Shown here: positions 8,593 through 17,722 of the stretch, one piece after another
Numbering within the stretch: the first letter of the stretch is position 1
Layout: every line of letters starts with the position of its first letter
DNA from: Jaenimonas drosophilae
Lineage: Eukaryota > Euglenozoa > Kinetoplastea > Trypanosomatida > Trypanosomatidae
DNA: 64,000 bases
Direction of reading: 5' to 3'
Assembly (NCBI GenBank): GCA_030849065.1
Contig: JASAON010001647.1
Location: forward strand, 62,001-126,000
Position numbers and translations under genes: made by a program
The notes under the pieces: model-generated
Databases searched by the model: none
Told to the model about the DNA's origin: nothing
Seen by the model: the letters and a program-made list of their open reading frames with translations, nothing else

Positions 8593-9990
8593 TCATCTGC
8601 TCCTGAAGTTGTTGTGCATTGCTTCCTTGGCCCGGCGCACCAACTGCAAGTAGTTGGTCGTGCATTCGGCATGGACAAACGATACAACTTCACTTCCGAA
8701 CAAACATGAAAACTCAGGTGGATGCCCCGATTCACACGATGATGATGATGTGGGTGATGCGTGCGGCGACCTACCTGAAACTCCATATGGCGGCCACATC
8801 AAAGTGCCGCCGTTCATCTCCACTGCACGTGGAGTGAGGAAGAGCGCGAGCGGGTGGGACGAAAGTTGGTGCTTCACACAAAATTCACGCATCAAAAAGG
8901 TTGTGCTGGAGTTGTAGTGACGGCCACGAATGCTGATGCAACGCATGGGGAAGCATCTCGCTTCCGTGAAGCGATCCGGGCAGCGGAGTTGGCTGACGTT
9001 GAGGAGCTCCACCAAGTGCGTACGGCACACACCTCCACGCACATCCTCATCCAGTGGGATGGAGACCTGAATCCAGCTCCCCTCTTCTTCTGGACGTGGC
9101 AGAACATGGAGATCTTCCGCCTCCCGCCTCGTTATCCATACGGGTGTGGCGGCGTACATATTCATTGTCTGTGCATGTTGCTGCTGCAAACGCAACATAA
9201 TAGCCTCTGAAAGTGGCCGGCCCGTAATACCACGGGGAATCTTGCCACCACGTCTTGTGGTGATGGATAACCTCGTAAAGCGGCGTAGATCATCACTCTT
9301 GCAGTTGGTCTGCTCAATGTTGAAGAGGTGAATGACCGCTCCTGTGGAGAGCACAACCTCCTCTCCCTCATCTTCACATCCCTCTGTCAGAGAACAACCC
9401 ATTTCGAGAAACTTTTCCTTCACACACCACACTTCCGATGCAAAGCCGCGACGAGCAGCCGCCAACTTTAGCTGCTGTGCAATCATGCCAGTGTAGGCTA
9501 ATCCATGAACGCCACAGGGTTGGTAGCTCCACGTCTGCTCCAACGTCGTGGTGCTTGCGGCATCTGTAGTAGATGTACGTACAACATCCACAGCATCATC
9601 ATGATGTGAGGTGCTCTCTTCCACGAGGTTGCCAATTTCCTCGGCAAAACGATCCGCCTCAACGGGAGAGAGTGGGATTGCCGCGAGCTCCTCCTCACCG
9701 TAGCTTTCATTGGATGATGTACGTGGAGCATCATCCACAGCGGTGTTGTCTTGAAGAATTCGATGCAAGGACGTACGTGCGGCGTGTGCAGCAGGGCTCA
9801 GTGGCTGCGATGTTGGTCGGCGCCTGTGCTGAAGGCGCTCTGGCGATGAGATCTTTTGTGTAGGTCGAAGAACACCAGCGCCAACGCAACAACAACAACA
9901 ACGCGATGTGGTGTAGGTGGAGATGTTGTGAATTCGGCTCACAGGAAAGAGAGCCACTGAGGACGAGCCCAACCTCCGCCATGGAAGCAT
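8593..9990 (-). CDS. Mitochondrial protein with three ArdC-N-like repeats
   Basis: The 465-residue product starts with a likely mitochondrial presequence (MLPWRRLGSSSVALF, Arg/Ser-rich) and a disordered linker to about residue 150. Residues 154-230 resemble the ArdC N-terminal domain (ssDNA-binding in plasmid anti-restriction proteins): a G-x-x-Y-[ST]-G turn, a helix with LKLAAARRGF, then W-C-V-K and a C-terminal strand. Two weaker copies follow: about 247-335 (GITGRPLSEAIML, then PVWITRREA) and about 351-443 (RGRHYNSSTTFLM, then LALFLTPRAVEMNGG). Each ends in a hydrophobic strand followed by Cys or Gln-Cys. I infer a mitochondrial nucleic-acid-binding protein. The family call is by eye. The start at ATG 9990 follows acceptor AG at 10084-10083 and excludes an extension that opens upstream. 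Confidence 0.6.
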   Translation of the reverse strand: MLPWRRLGSSSVALFPVSRIHNISTYTTSRCCCCCVGAGVLRPTQKISSPERLQHRRRPTSQPLSPAAHAARTSLHRILQDNTAVDDAPRTSSNESYGEEELAAIPLSPVEADRFAEEIGNLVEESTSHHDDAVDVVRTSTTDAASTTTLEQTWSYQPCGVHGLAYTGMIAQQLKLAAARRGFASEVWCVKEKFLEMGCSLTEGCEDEGEEVVLSTGAVIHLFNIEQTNCKSDDLRRFTRLSITTRRGGKIPRGITGRPLSEAIMLRLQQQHAQTMNMYAATPVWITRREAEDLHVLPRPEEEGSWIQVSIPLDEDVRGGVCRTHLVELLNVSQLRCPDRFTEARCFPMRCISIRGRHYNSSTTFLMREFCVKHQLSSHPLALFLTPRAVEMNGGTLMWPPYGVSGRSPHASPTSSSSCESGHPPEFSCLFGSEVVSFVHAECTTNYLQLVRRAKEAMHNNFRSR

Positions 9991-10363
9991 GTCTGTGTGA
10001 GTGAGTGAGTGTGTGTGTGTGCGTATGTTGAGGCACGCAACGAAGAGCTGGAGTGGCTCAGCCTCGTCCGACGTGTGGGTGCCTACAGAAAAGATGATGA
10101 GCAACAAGAGGAAGTGGAGGAGGATGACGTTGTTGAAGGTGAAAAATGTGAAAAATCATGATGAAAAAGGCACGTTCATTCATGCAGTACGGGATTAAGT
10201 GCGGAATATGTGAAAAAGATTTGCCCTGCATCTATGCAAGAGGATGAGGAGATGGAATGTGTGCGCATCGCACCATTCACCATCATCATCATCATCAACG
10301 ACCGCGTCGAAGAACACGTCGTGCTGTTGTTGCAGCTGCTCCTCCACGTCGCAGGGCAAGGAG
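9991..10363. other. Intergenic gap with trans-splice acceptor
   Basis: 373 bases. The minus strand shows a long C/T-rich tract (about 10085-10130) ending in TGTAG at 10084-10083, the probable acceptor for the ArdC-like gene (5' UTR about 92 nt). A (TG)n run lies at 10008-10022. No gene seen. Confidence 0.55.
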
Positions 10364-11632
10364 TCATGGATCTATCCTCAACCACGCTTGAACGGGGCAG
10401 TGATCGCTGCCCAGAACCTCCGGCATCGCGAAACAATCCACCAGTCGCGGTGCCAACGACGTCGAGAGGACAAAATAATCCAGGCGCCAGCCTAAACCAC
10501 GTTCGCGACCTCCAAGACGATGAGACCAGTACGTTGAAACAGGCCCACTGCGTGGATAGAGTGCATCCAGCGCATCCACACCCCCACACCCCGACAAGGT
10601 TTGCCGGAAGGAGTGGCGCTCTTCAGGGGTGAAGCCGCTAATGAGCTGCATCGACGCAAAGTCCTTGGCGTAGTAGCGATCAAAATCGCGCGCCGCCACG
10701 TTGAGATCGCCAGCCCAGATCCAATCGGATGATGCACCACAGTGTGCGTGCAAGGCATCAATGTGCTTCTGCACACGTCTGTCGTAGGTGTTGCAGCGGA
10801 AGTCAAGGCGGTTAAGAGTCATGCCACTGTTGGGGATGTACGTGTTGAGGAGTGCCAAGGAGCCTTTGCCGGTGTTGTTGTTGGATGAGGTCTTTGATGG
10901 ACGAAGAATGGTGCTGATGATGCGGCCCTCCACGTCGAGCAGCCCGGTGGCGCAGGGGTTCACCGGCTCCACCACCTCCATCAACGGGCTCGCGTGGAGT
11001 GTGCGACGGCGCAGCATCTCATCGTTGTTGTTGTTGTTTGCGTGTGGCGGCACAAAAAGACCCTTGGAACTAACCACCTCCAATCCAAGACGCGTGCATG
11101 TTTCAATGTGGATGTACGTGCGTGTGCCAGAGTATCCGCGACGCACGGCACATGGATGATCTACGCAGACATAACCATCCAGAATTCCCACCTGTGCGTT
11201 GGCCTCCTCCTCATCCACATTCAGTTTCGTCTCTTGCAAACACAACAAGAGTGGCTGTTCCTTCTTCACCAAATCCGCCAACGCATTGCCATTCTTCTTC
11301 AGCAGGCCACGCAATCCAGCCACATTCCACGAGATCATCTTCATCATCTCCTTTTCCTTGTACTCCGCATCTGTCGTACGGCGTACAAATGGCACCACAT
11401 CCGACCAGATACTATCTTGGCTCTTCTTCTCCTTCATCTGCGCATGCCACTTCGGCTCGCGAACCACTTTATCCACGATTCCTTCAAGTGGCATCAACGG
11501 GCTCTTTGGCGTCTTCACGCTTGGCGTGCTGCGCTTGGCCACCTTGGCCGCAGGTGTAGCAGAGGACGAAGATGAGATGGAGCTTGCATCATCATCAACG
11601 CTACGCTTGCGCTTCGTTCCTTTTGGTGGCAT
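10364..11632 (-). CDS. AP endonuclease, exonuclease III family
   Basis: Base-excision repair enzyme that cuts DNA at abasic sites, 422 residues. A basic, Ser-rich N-terminus (KGTKRKRS, likely nuclear targeting) precedes the endonuclease/exonuclease/phosphatase fold. The catalytic set is complete: SWNVAGLR (Asn103), CLQETK (Glu134), YSGT, NTYIPNSG (Tyr265), WAGDLNVA (Asp309, Asn311), GWRLDYF, and the final GSDHCPV (Asp410, His411). An insertion with Asn runs (about 196-260) sits between the YSGT and NTYIP motifs. ATG 11632 lies about 50 nt downstream of a TTTTCTTCTTCT tract with AG at 11684-11683; the frame is open further upstream but that part is splice region. Confidence 0.93.
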   Translation of the reverse strand: MPPKGTKRKRSVDDDASSISSSSSATPAAKVAKRSTPSVKTPKSPLMPLEGIVDKVVREPKWHAQMKEKKSQDSIWSDVVPFVRRTTDAEYKEKEMMKMISWNVAGLRGLLKKNGNALADLVKKEQPLLLCLQETKLNVDEEEANAQVGILDGYVCVDHPCAVRRGYSGTRTYIHIETCTRLGLEVVSSKGLFVPPHANNNNNDEMLRRRTLHASPLMEVVEPVNPCATGLLDVEGRIISTILRPSKTSSNNNTGKGSLALLNTYIPNSGMTLNRLDFRCNTYDRRVQKHIDALHAHCGASSDWIWAGDLNVAARDFDRYYAKDFASMQLISGFTPEERHSFRQTLSGCGGVDALDALYPRSGPVSTYWSHRLGGRERGLGWRLDYFVLSTSLAPRLVDCFAMPEVLGSDHCPVQAWLRIDP

Positions 11633-11682
11633 CGTGGTTGATGTGGAGGTGGTGTGTGCCTTGATGCTGATGAGTTGGGTTG

Positions 11683-11715
11683 CTTGATCAAGATGCCAGA
11701 AGAAGAAAACAGGGA
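11683..11715 (-). promoter_or_regulatory. Probable trans-splice acceptor of AP endonuclease
   Basis: Minus-strand CCCTGTTTTCTTCTTCTGG tract ending in GATCAAG at 11684-11683, about 50 nt before ATG 11632. Confidence 0.5.
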
Positions 11716-11867
11716 TATGCAGCACACGTACACACTCCATGCATCTGTGGCATTGAGTGTGTGTGGCAAACGTACGTTCAGATGATTTTGTTATTCGTTC
11801 CCACACGCATACGTCATCCGCCACATTGCATGAGGATGGTGTATCTTAGTATTGTTGTGCTTTATGA

Positions 11868-13547
11868 TTAACGCTTCTTCTTCTTCATCACCACTGCTCC
11901 ACCAACGGGTCCTGCACGTTTGGCCGTTGGCGCGGCACCGGCATCGGGGCGACGAAACAACTCAGCCGTTCGCGTTGATCCCCCGCCGGGTGGGCGGTAC
12001 GCCGCCGCCTTCTCCACGACCTGTCGCGGAGACGGCGGGCGTTGCGGGTACATCTCTGGCTTCTGCATCTCCACCCACTCTGCGCCATAGAGAAGATCGT
12101 ACTTCTTCGTACACATACGTTGGCCGTTGTTCTTGGCGATGATGATCTTATTATCCATGCGCAACCGCGTGAAGACGGTGGAGCAGAGGAAGTGATGGCT
12201 ATCCGGGGCCCAGGTGGAGAGACTGCACTTCTCCTCCAGCTCACCCGTGCAGTCTGGGGCCGCCATCGTTGCCGCGTTGGCGGATGATGCGGTTCCGTTT
12301 TTGGCGTTGGAGGGTGAAGATGAAGTTGGTCGGGTGAAGAAGGCGTAGTGGCCGGCAAGGTTGCCGCTACCTCCGAGCGCGAGCTGCTTGCCATCGGGTG
12401 ACCAACACGCCATATTGCGCGGCGACTCACTGAATGTGAGGAGCGCCACACCATGCCGATCCAACAAGGTTGTCTTGTTGCGTGGCATCTTGCCATGTAC
12501 CACGAGGAGCTCATCTGAGTTTGGTGCCCATTGGCAATCATGAATACTCTCCCCCTCCCCCTTGTTGAGCTTAATATCCTTCACGCTGCGATTCATCACG
12601 TCGATGATGTGCAAGGTGGTGATGCCGTAGTAGCTCTTGCCGCTTGGATCACGCTCAGACTTCACCTGCAGCGCAATGTACTTGCCCGATGGGCTCCACA
12701 ACATCTGTGCCTCCTCCGATCGGCCAAACTGCAGCTGAAACAACGGACCCTCCTGGAGATGTGGTAGGCGGTACAAGGAAAACACGCCCTGACGTTGTTT
12801 GTAGAAGGGCTTGAAGAGCGCCAAGATGGGGAGGGCGTCGTTGGGCGAGGTGCTGAAGACGATCTCCTTGTCTTGTGCCAACATGAGCTCCAACTTGCAC
12901 AGCACACCAGAGCTTGGTGCAGGTGTAGGTGCCTCACCACCCTCTGCATCATCATCATCATCATTATGCTCATCTTCCTTGGCATCGGCATCGTTCATCA
13001 CCTCCACCTCCGTGGGCGAAGATGTGCTGCCCGACATGTTTCCGTTCATGATGTGGAGGCATCCCTGGGCAGGACGCACAACATACTCCTCCATCGCCGA
13101 CCACACCATCGCCGGCCAACGTGCCTGGAGGCAGCGACGCACCACGCGACCTGTGGCAACCTCAATCACGCTCAGATTGCCATCCGGTGTACGTTTGGTA
13201 TCCATCATGGCGTAGGCAAGGAGGTATGTGCCGAGAGGGCTGAAGGCCAACTCAACAACAACGTAGCTCATCTCCACCTCGAAGTGAAGATGAAGAGATG
13301 GCGTGCCATCCTCCTTTTCAATCACTTCGGAGTAGCGCACGTGTGTGGTGGTGGCGTGTGCGAAACAACGTGGATGTGCTGGATTCATCCGCACCTCAGC
13401 CTCACGGTAGTCGCCGGTATATCGGTTGGTGCTGCCGTTGAGCTCCACCACATCGGCAGCGGCCTCATCATACACAGCAAGGCAGAGATGATTATCCTTG
13501 CGCAGAATGAGTGGCAGCTTGGCCTTGACGGGTGAGGAAGTTGTCAT
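11868..13547 (-). CDS. EIF2A: Eukaryotic translation initiation factor 2A
   Basis: Cytosolic beta-propeller factor that can deliver initiator tRNA to the 40S subunit. The 559-residue product shows WD-like blades of the eIF2A family: LWSPSGKYIAL, IHDCQWAPNSDELLVVHGKMP, PRNMACWSPDGKQLALGGSGNLAGH, then SLSTWAPDSHHFLCSTVFTR followed by LRMDN. A basic C-terminal tail with RPP and a final KKKKR matches the disordered eIF2A C-terminus. An acidic insertion (DEHNDDDDDAEGGE) and a Ser/Asn/Ala insertion interrupt the propeller loops. ATG 13547 begins MTTSSPVKAKLPL; the upstream open frame is Thr/His/Gln-rich and lies across the acceptor region. Confidence 0.9.
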   Translation of the reverse strand: MTTSSPVKAKLPLILRKDNHLCLAVYDEAAADVVELNGSTNRYTGDYREAEVRMNPAHPRCFAHATTTHVRYSEVIEKEDGTPSLHLHFEVEMSYVVVELAFSPLGTYLLAYAMMDTKRTPDGNLSVIEVATGRVVRRCLQARWPAMVWSAMEEYVVRPAQGCLHIMNGNMSGSTSSPTEVEVMNDADAKEDEHNDDDDDAEGGEAPTPAPSSGVLCKLELMLAQDKEIVFSTSPNDALPILALFKPFYKQRQGVFSLYRLPHLQEGPLFQLQFGRSEEAQMLWSPSGKYIALQVKSERDPSGKSYYGITTLHIIDVMNRSVKDIKLNKGEGESIHDCQWAPNSDELLVVHGKMPRNKTTLLDRHGVALLTFSESPRNMACWSPDGKQLALGGSGNLAGHYAFFTRPTSSSPSNAKNGTASSANAATMAAPDCTGELEEKCSLSTWAPDSHHFLCSTVFTRLRMDNKIIIAKNNGQRMCTKKYDLLYGAEWVEMQKPEMYPQRPPSPRQVVEKAAAYRPPGGGSTRTAELFRRPDAGAAPTAKRAGPVGGAVVMKKKKR

Positions 13548-13988
13548 GGCACAAGTAGTAGTATATCCTTGTGGTGGTTGTTGGTCTTGTGTCGTGTGGG
13601 TGATGTGTTGGAGAATGTGGGTGATGGGGTGCGTACCTGCAGCAACAACGCACACACGTACTACGCAACAATGTTGGATGAAGAGAGAGAGGTCATTGTG
13701 TGCTGATGCAGAAGAAGGTCATGATCATCAACACGCGCACAAAAGTGAAAATGTGCGGCGAAAAGGAGAAGCATGATGTGTGTGTGTGTATGTATCTCTA
13801 CGCGTGCAAGTATCTATTTAAAGGTGTGCGTGTGTGCCAACATGATGATGATGATCTCACACACGTACGTACGTGCGTACGCACATCGCAATGAAACGAA
13901 ACACAAAGAAGTGGTTGTGTGGATGCTGAGGCTGTGTTCTTCTAAATGCATCAGCAATCACCACCTGCCGCTATGTGCTTCAGCGCCA
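13548..13988. other. Intergenic gap with repeats, no gene seen
   Basis: 441 bases with (GT)n near 13777-13792 and CGTACGTACGTGCGTACG at about 13864-13881, an imperfect palindromic run. No supported coding frame. Confidence 0.6.
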
Positions 13989-16130
13989 CTACACTTGTTG
14001 CGTCATGGGCAGAACGATCTGCATGTCTGGCGGCAGCGGCTCATCGATGGTGAATTCACGCAAAAATGTGTTGAGCCGCACAATTTCATCGACCGAGAAG
14101 CCGTAGGCCTCCGCGATGCCTGCGATGGTGTCGTACACCTCGTCATCATCGTCATCACCACCACCATCGATATCATCATCTTGAGTGGATGTTGGTTGTT
14201 GTGTTGCTGGTTCAGCTGCCGTGGGGTACCTCGGCGGAGGCCCGCTCACGCCCAACGATGATGTTGTTGGCTTTCCAGTAGGTGAGGTTGAGTTGATGTC
14301 AAGCGCACGCATCACGTGACGCGCAGATGCCGCCGCTGATGGTGATCGTGCATCATCCTGTGGTGCCTCCTTCTCCTCCATCATCATCATCATCATTCTT
14401 GATGACGGTTGCTCCACGATTGTTGGTGCCGCTGGCGATGGCGATGCCTCCGACCGAAACCTGCCAACATCACGTGCATCGATGCCTTCGTGTGTTGGCC
14501 GTTGACGTCGCGTGCTGCTGCTGCTCGGCTGACTGCCCAACACGATGGAGGCACGTGAGTCTGTGCTCGGTGAGGCAGTAGAGCGATGTGCTTTGCTGCT
14601 GTGCATGGGGCTTGTGTTGGTTGGTGAGTACGATACATACATGCCATTATAGTTGTTGTTGTTGTTGTTGGCAGCATATGATGATGTGGTGGGCATAGGT
14701 GGAAGAGGTGGTGGCATGGCCGTATATGCCGATGATGATGTCGTTGGCTCTTCTTCCGCCATGCGTTGATCCATGCTACCACGGCGTCGGCGGAGTACTG
14801 CAGCTGATGATGATGATGGAGATGTGGCCGAGGTTGCACATGGTGATGATGCACTGAACGACAGGAGGTCTGCGGTGCTCGGGCTCACGGTGCCACAACT
14901 TACGGCATGGTGAGGTGTGGTTGCTTGCGTCAGTGGTGAGATGGTGATGCCACACAAGTCAAAGGCGCCGCTCTGCCGTGATGTTGGTCGTGGAGGTGTG
15001 ATGATGTCTGTCGTTGGAGATGCCTCATGCAACAACATCATGGCCGCATTGTTGTTGTTGTTGATGGTGGAGCGCCGTAGTGAGGCGGATGGCTCTGTTG
15101 GTGATGAAATGGCCATTGATGGGCTCTTCTCACCTTCATTCTCTGCATCTTTGTGTGGTGCATCACGTGGAGGTGTGGCGATGAAGAGTTGGCGTGGTGT
15201 GTTGTCTGGGGCCTCATCGAGCTCCTCACGACGTGGTGGCCGGCGAGTGTGCGCTCCACGATCGCGATCATTGAGATGATGTTGTTGGTTGTTTCCTCCT
15301 CGAGCATCAGCCCGATCATTCATGCGTTGTGGCAATCGATAGCGAATTGGTGCAGATGGCGGAGGCATCGCGGCATGACGATCACCCTCCACCTCCATCA
15401 TCATCTGCAATGAGCTCTGATTCAGAATGGAATGGTCGGGAGCCATGGGCAACGGGCTGTCATCGGTGAAGAAGAGTGCAGATGTGTGGCCATGTTCCTC
15501 TGGTGTTCGTCGCGCATCATCATCAACAACATCTTCATGATGCCGTGGATGTTGTTTTGGCTGTACTATCCGTTGTTGTTGTGGTTGTACGTGTGTATCG
15601 CGACTGTCTTGAGTGTAGCCCAAGTGTGGCTCATCATCGGTGCGCGCACTGTCGTGAAGAGCTCGTGTAGGTTCCACGTAATGAGTCGCGTCAATTGACG
15701 GAACGTGAGGAGGAGTAGGAAGAGGAGCAGGAGCATCACGCAGATGTTGTTGTTGTTGTTGTTGGTTGGCATGCATCGGAATACGAATGAAGGTGTTGAT
15801 GGGAAGTACGTCAGTATCGCCCACATGATGCAATTGCGGGTTTACGGATCTGAGTGCGTCCATCGTGCAGCCAACACGATGTGCGATGCTGGAGAGGTTC
15901 TCCAGGGGCGGTGATGCACGAGAAACATCATCTACATCAGCCTTCGTTGAGTTTGATGAAAGGATGTGGTTGAGGAGGGATGTGAGGTGGGCCATGCTGC
16001 GGTGTATAGCCTGCACATCGTGATGTGCCATTTTGATGTGGTGTGATCGCGCATCGTCCAGCGAATGAAGTGTATCCATCAGGAGATGCACCTGATGATC
16101 AAGGGCATCATCGTCACCCGTCATCATCAT
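13989..16130 (-). CDS. LysM-bookended low-complexity protein
   Basis: The 713-residue product has two LysM-like segments. One lies near the N-terminus (about residues 75-120: LSSIAHRVGCTMDALRSVNP, then VLPINTFIRIP). The other is at the extreme C-terminus (YDTIAGIAEAYGFSVDEIVR, then LPPDMQIVLPM). Both follow the LysM order: an initial Thr/Ser-Ile-Ala helix, a second helix ending in Leu-Asn/Pro, and a final Leu/Ile-x-Ile-Pro strand. Between them lie some 550 residues of Ser, Pro, Thr, Asn and His-rich sequence. No signal peptide or membrane segment is seen, so an intracellular role (as in eukaryotic LysM-TLDc proteins) is more likely than extracellular chitin binding. Three consecutive ATGs occur at 16130, 16127 and 16124. 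Confidence 0.7.
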   Translation of the reverse strand: MMMTGDDDALDHQVHLLMDTLHSLDDARSHHIKMAHHDVQAIHRSMAHLTSLLNHILSSNSTKADVDDVSRASPPLENLSSIAHRVGCTMDALRSVNPQLHHVGDTDVLPINTFIRIPMHANQQQQQQHLRDAPAPLPTPPHVPSIDATHYVEPTRALHDSARTDDEPHLGYTQDSRDTHVQPQQQRIVQPKQHPRHHEDVVDDDARRTPEEHGHTSALFFTDDSPLPMAPDHSILNQSSLQMMMEVEGDRHAAMPPPSAPIRYRLPQRMNDRADARGGNNQQHHLNDRDRGAHTRRPPRREELDEAPDNTPRQLFIATPPRDAPHKDAENEGEKSPSMAISSPTEPSASLRRSTINNNNNAAMMLLHEASPTTDIITPPRPTSRQSGAFDLCGITISPLTQATTPHHAVSCGTVSPSTADLLSFSASSPCATSATSPSSSSAAVLRRRRGSMDQRMAEEEPTTSSSAYTAMPPPLPPMPTTSSYAANNNNNNYNGMYVSYSPTNTSPMHSSKAHRSTASPSTDSRASIVLGSQPSSSSTRRQRPTHEGIDARDVGRFRSEASPSPAAPTIVEQPSSRMMMMMMEEKEAPQDDARSPSAAASARHVMRALDINSTSPTGKPTTSSLGVSGPPPRYPTAAEPATQQPTSTQDDDIDGGGDDDDDEVYDTIAGIAEAYGFSVDEIVRLNTFLREFTIDEPLPPDMQIVLPMTQQV

Positions 16131-16507
16131 GAATGTGTGTTGTTGATGAAAATCTATGTTCTGTGTGTGTGTGTGTGTGTAAGCGCTCACGTCGTGGAAG
16201 GTGTGGAAGTTCCTTCGTGAGATGGATGGTGTGTGGTCACCACAGGACCACGACAGCGTGAGAGTTGTGTTGTTGTTGTTGTTGTTGGTCCAACCGACCT
16301 AACCTTTTCAGAACCGCTGCTGAGTAGAATTGTTGGGATGAAGAAGAAAATTTGGTGATGCATGATGTACGTGATACAACACACGTCAGTGGAGCTAATA
16401 CACTCACAGAAACACAGAATGTGTGCTGATGTTGTTGTTGTTATGTGTGTGTCTGTGTTGTAGCAGTGGAACAAAGGAAGTGAAGGAGGTGTCATGAATA
16501 CGTGCCA
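16131..16507. other. Intergenic gap with (TG)9, no gene seen
   Basis: 377 bases with a (TG)9 run at 16163-16180 directly upstream of the LysM protein start (CA tract ending in CAG on the minus strand, a possible acceptor) and (GTT)n near 16267-16285. No gene recognised. Confidence 0.6.
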
Positions 16508-17488
16508 CTACTCCTCCACGAGGAGCTCCTTCAGAGCGGCAATCATCCGTGGGAGTGCTGCAGGCAATGGTGTACGAGCAACGTCATCGCCCAACGCCGC
16601 GGCGAGCTCATCGTGTGGAGATGCACGAATTAAGCAATGCGTGAGCTGTTGCTGCGCTGCACAAATCATCTCCAGTGCAGCATCACGAGCCTCCTCCACA
16701 CGTCGAACCAGTAGCGTTGATTGTGCCGTAAATCGGCCGTCTGAGTGTGCAGCTTCATCATTGTTGCTGTTGTTGTTGCTGGATGATGAAGCATCGCCTG
16801 CTGCAGCAGCGCCATCTTCTTGTGCAGCAGAGTGTTCCAACAGCTCCATTGCTTGCGCAAGAACTCCATCCAACGAAGCTGTGCCAGAACATGATGGAGG
16901 TGGTGCAATGATGTTGTTGTGTGCAGGAACATCGCGGATGCATGTACGCATGACCTCCTCTGGCACCTTCTCCTCACACGGTGCGACGTTGAGATTGAAA
17001 ACGGGTGTTGCGGATGTTGAAGAAGATGTGTGAAGCGTCGTGGATGCAGCCGCTGTTGTGGTTGGAGTGGTGGTGGAGGCTGTTGGCACCTCCTCCACGA
17101 GCGTTGGCGCACATGTTGCCAGCACATCAACATCGTGTGCCATCAACGTGGATGGAGGAGGTGGTGGGGGTGGTGGCACCTCCTCCATCCTTGTAGAGTC
17201 AGCGAAGAGGAAGCCAAGTCCTGCGGAAGCATCCACGCCAGTTGTTGTTGCTGATGTTGTTGTTGCGTTGCACTGATCCGGCACGGTGGATGGCGGCCAA
17301 TTCGCACACGCCTCAGTACTCGTCTGCGCACCAAACTGAAAAAAGTCGTTGATGGAGGAAGGAGGCATCTCTGCCATCGACGTGGAAGTGTTGCCGTTGA
17401 TGTTGTTGGCATCTGTGCTGGTGTTGTTTGGGGCCATGGAAAACCAGAATGGCACCATGGCGCCATCAACTGCTGCTTCGGTACTCAT
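16508..17488 (-). CDS. Unknown Thr/Ser/Asn/Pro-rich protein
   Basis: 326 residues. The first two thirds are disordered, with Asn, Thr and Pro runs (eight Pro near residue 110). The last third, from about 240, looks helical: LLVRRVEEARDAALEMICAAQQ and LPAALPRMIAALKELLVEE. No family recognised. ATG 17488 is preceded by CACACAGATTCAG, so an acceptor AG could lie 1 nt before the start codon. The open frame continues upstream through a His/Tyr run that corresponds to the TCATCAT repeat and is not protein. Same strand and spacing as its neighbours, so probably a real gene. Confidence 0.6.
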   Translation of the reverse strand: MSTEAAVDGAMVPFWFSMAPNNTSTDANNINGNTSTSMAEMPPSSINDFFQFGAQTSTEACANWPPSTVPDQCNATTTSATTTGVDASAGLGFLFADSTRMEEVPPPPPPPPSTLMAHDVDVLATCAPTLVEEVPTASTTTPTTTAAASTTLHTSSSTSATPVFNLNVAPCEEKVPEEVMRTCIRDVPAHNNIIAPPPSCSGTASLDGVLAQAMELLEHSAAQEDGAAAAGDASSSSNNNSNNDEAAHSDGRFTAQSTLLVRRVEEARDAALEMICAAQQQLTHCLIRASPHDELAAALGDDVARTPLPAALPRMIAALKELLVEE

Positions 17489-17722
17489 CCTGAATCTGTG
17501 TGGATGATGATAATGATAATGATGATGATGATGATAAAAGTAGTGGTGTTGTGTGTCTTGCGCTACAGCAGATATGAAGATGACAAGACGACGTACATGA
17601 AGAGCACACAACACACAAGTAGAAGCACATCATCATCATGGTTCTCATTCACATGGCGTTCTTCATCACTACAAGCACGCACATCAGGCTGTACCACATA
17701 AGCATGCACATCCACCACGCAA

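Noticed and set aside
12795..13535. 246-codon plus-strand frame
   Set aside because: Antisense to eIF2A; His/Cys-rich translation of the complementary strand.
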